Assembly: GCA_031548005.1 (NCBI GenBank)
Contig: JAVBRK010000016.1
Span: 1 to 34,383 of the forward strand
Direction: 5' to 3'
Source: BNXB01 sp031548005
GTDB lineage: Bacteria > Bacteroidota > Bacteroidia > Bacteroidales > Azobacteroidaceae
Length of the DNA stretch: 34,383 bases
Under the pieces are notes generated by a model, which was not told the origin of the DNA, ran no database searches, and saw only the letters and a list, made by a program, of their open reading frames with translations. Below are positions 32,632 through 34,383 of the stretch, piece after piece. The position numbers and the translations under genes are program-made. The first letter of the stretch is position 1. Each line of letters starts with the position of its first letter.

Positions 32632-34383
32632 ATGAAAAAAACAACTTTACTTATTTTTGCCGGAATATACTCCCTCAATATCTTATCTCAGAACCCTACA
32701 TCATTTCAACGATTAGGAAGCCAAAATCAAACAGAACAGGATTTATTCCCAGGATCTCACCGGGCTCGTCCGGTGATGGCCGATTTTACAAACAGCGGGC
32801 ACATGGGTCTGTTTTATGCCGGGCAGGACCTGGGTGCGTCGGGAGGAAAATTTTACCTGAAAGAAATCAATCCGGATACCCGTTGGGGAGACCAGGGTAA
32901 TGGTACTTATGTCAATCCGGTATTGCATGCGGATTATTCGGATCCGGATGTGATACGTGTAGGTGAAAAATATTATATGGTAGCTTCCGATTTTCATTTC
33001 ATGGGAATGCAGATTTTAGAATCGGAAGATATGGTTAACTGGAAGTTGATCAGTCAGGTATACGACCGGATCGATTTCCCAAAATACAATACGAACGAAC
33101 GTTATGGAGGTGGTTCCTGGGCTCCTTCCATCCGGTATCATGACGGTAAATTCTGGGTGTATTTCTGTACTCCCGATGAAGGATTGTTCATGTCGAATGC
33201 AACGAATCCGGCAGGACCGTGGTCGCCCTTATTAAACGTGAAAAATATCAGCGGATGGGAAGATCCTTGTCCGTTGTGGGACGATAATGGGAATACTTAT
33301 TTAGGTCGGAGCCAATTGGGGGGAGGACCGATTATTATTCATAAAATGAGCGCTGACGGTAAGCAATTGCTCGATGAAGGCGTGAAAGTATACGAAGGTC
33401 CCACTGCCGAAGGAACCAAACTGTTCAAAAAAGACGATTATTATTATATCAGTATTCCGGAAGGAGGAGTGTCTACCGGATGGCAAACCGCGTTACGCTC
33501 GAAAAATATTTACGGACCTTACGAAAAGAAAGTGGTACTGGAACAAGGAGAAACCAAGGTAAACGGACCTCATCAGGGGGCGTTTGTTGATACTCCTGAA
33601 GGCGAATGGTGGTTTTATCATTTTCAATCTAGGGATCCACAGGGTAGAGTCGTTCATTTACAGCCGGTTAAGTGGGAAGATGGTTTTCCTGAAATCGGAG
33701 TCGATCTCGATGGAAATGGGATTGGTGAACCTGTAAAGGAATGGAAAAAACCACAAACGGGAAAAACACCCGGAATTTTTGCTCCGCAAACCAACGACGA
33801 ATTTTCGTCTGTTCAAAAAAGTTTGCAATGGCAATTCAATCACAATCCTGTAAATGAATACTGGTCGCTTACCGAACGTCCGGGATATCTTGTTCTGAAA
33901 GCGCAAAAAGCAGACAAACTAAGAGATGCCAGGAATATGTTTACTCAAAAAATAATGGGATATTATGGGGAAGCTTCCACGGAATTAGATTGCAGCAAAA
34001 TGACCAATGGCCAATGCGCCGGATTATTTTGCCTGGGTAATCAATACAATGCGGTAGGAATCCGGAAAGAAGACGGTAAGACATATATTTATACAGAAAC
34101 AAATGGAACTTCGACCACAATAAAAGAAGTAACAACTCATGTGGTTTACTTTAAGGCGTTCTTAAATGGAAATATCAATGAGCATCAACTCTATTATAGT
34201 TTAGATAACGTGGAATATATCGCTTGTGGCGAACCATATTCTCTGAATTCCGGAGATTGGAAAGGATCCCGTGTAGGTGTATTTACTTATAATACAAAAG
34301 AAAATTCGGGACAGGCCGATTTTAACTGGTTCCATTATGAATATGATGGCCCCGGAAAATTTGTTTATGGCATGGAAGATCCT
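32632..34383 (+). CDS. GH43 family glycoside hydrolase, partial (3' end beyond the window)
   Basis: 584 codons are present with no stop before the edge. A signal peptide ends near NILSQ (residue 20). Residues 45-66 (ARPVMADFTNSGHMGLFYAG...) resemble a single FG-GAP/VCBS-like repeat. The five-bladed GH43 domain spans about 92-370, with base Asp104 in YSDPDVIRV, pKa-modulating Asp211 in GWEDPCPLWDD and acid Glu260 in GPTAEGTKLFK. A concanavalin-like sandwich of the beta-xylosidase C-terminal type (GH43_C2) follows from about 385 to 568. Such two-domain enzymes are usually beta-xylosidases or alpha-L-arabinofuranosidases. The open end after VYGMEDP leaves room for further domains, possibly a T9SS tail. 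No TAnnTTTG is seen in the 64 bases between the terminator and the ATG. Confidence 0.93.
   Translation, partial: MKKTTLLIFAGIYSLNILSQNPTSFQRLGSQNQTEQDLFPGSHRARPVMADFTNSGHMGLFYAGQDLGASGGKFYLKEINPDTRWGDQGNGTYVNPVLHADYSDPDVIRVGEKYYMVASDFHFMGMQILESEDMVNWKLISQVYDRIDFPKYNTNERYGGGSWAPSIRYHDGKFWVYFCTPDEGLFMSNATNPAGPWSPLLNVKNISGWEDPCPLWDDNGNTYLGRSQLGGGPIIIHKMSADGKQLLDEGVKVYEGPTAEGTKLFKKDDYYYISIPEGGVSTGWQTALRSKNIYGPYEKKVVLEQGETKVNGPHQGAFVDTPEGEWWFYHFQSRDPQGRVVHLQPVKWEDGFPEIGVDLDGNGIGEPVKEWKKPQTGKTPGIFAPQTNDEFSSVQKSLQWQFNHNPVNEYWSLTERPGYLVLKAQKADKLRDARNMFTQKIMGYYGEASTELDCSKMTNGQCAGLFCLGNQYNAVGIRKEDGKTYIYTETNGTSTTIKEVTTHVVYFKAFLNGNINEHQLYYSLDNVEYIACGEPYSLNSGDWKGSRVGVFTYNTKENSGQADFNWFHYEYDGPGKFVYGMEDP

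Noticed and set aside
15841..34383. Recently acquired mobile island
   Set aside because: No integrase, transposase, tRNA flank or terminal repeat is seen, and base and codon use look like the left part of the window.

Overview
The window looks like a chromosomal segment of a Bacteroidales bacterium (phylum Bacteroidota). The evidence is a SusC/SusD pair with glycoside hydrolases, the Bacteroidetes promoter element TAnnTTTG ahead of most transcription units, DUF2582, porin_10-like and DUF5107 families, and two proteins ending in type IX secretion (T9SS) sorting tails. T9SS tails argue against a typical gut Bacteroides and fit groups such as Parabacteroides, Dysgonomonadaceae, Odoribacteraceae or Paludibacteraceae. 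The genus cannot be fixed from this sequence. No tRNA, rRNA, CRISPR array, insertion sequence or phage gene was seen.

Left part (1-9143). A small winged-helix gene (217-417, +) faces a run of eight minus-strand genes and shares a terminator with it. The run reads, from its promoter at 9136-9143: ferredoxin-like, alpha, beta (TPP) and gamma subunits of a 2-oxoacid:ferredoxin oxidoreductase; a large putative porin with a His-Asp repeat at its mature N-terminus; a solute-binding-like protein without transporter partners; polyphosphate kinase PPK1; and a PPK2-type kinase. Gaps run from a 4-bp overlap to 62 bp, so it may be one transcript joining ferredoxin-linked 2-oxoacid metabolism with polyphosphate metabolism.

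Middle part (9214-15788). glnS and a TPR protein form a minus-strand pair. A small outer-membrane beta-barrel gene with its own terminator follows, divergent from a lipoprotein M3 metallopeptidase (Dcp type). A DoxX membrane protein comes next, and a bidirectional terminator separates it from the convergent AraC regulator.

Right part (15841-34383, running off the end). This is a carbohydrate-utilisation locus. An AraC-family regulator is divergent from a sugar-porter MFS transporter, which is followed after 4 bp by an 1118-residue cytoplasmic DUF5107-TPR protein. Then come a secreted GH36 alpha-galactosidase, SusC, SusD, a GH97 enzyme with a T9SS tail, a BspA-type leucine-rich-repeat protein with a T9SS-like tail, a very strong terminator, and a GH43 enzyme cut by the window edge. 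The likely logic is extracellular or surface trimming of an alpha-galactosyl and possibly arabinosyl or xylosyl glycan (GH97, GH43, LRR), SusCD import, periplasmic GH36 cleavage, monosaccharide uptake by the MFS porter, and a cytoplasmic step involving the uncharacterised DUF5107-TPR protein. The last is the best candidate here for undescribed biochemistry.
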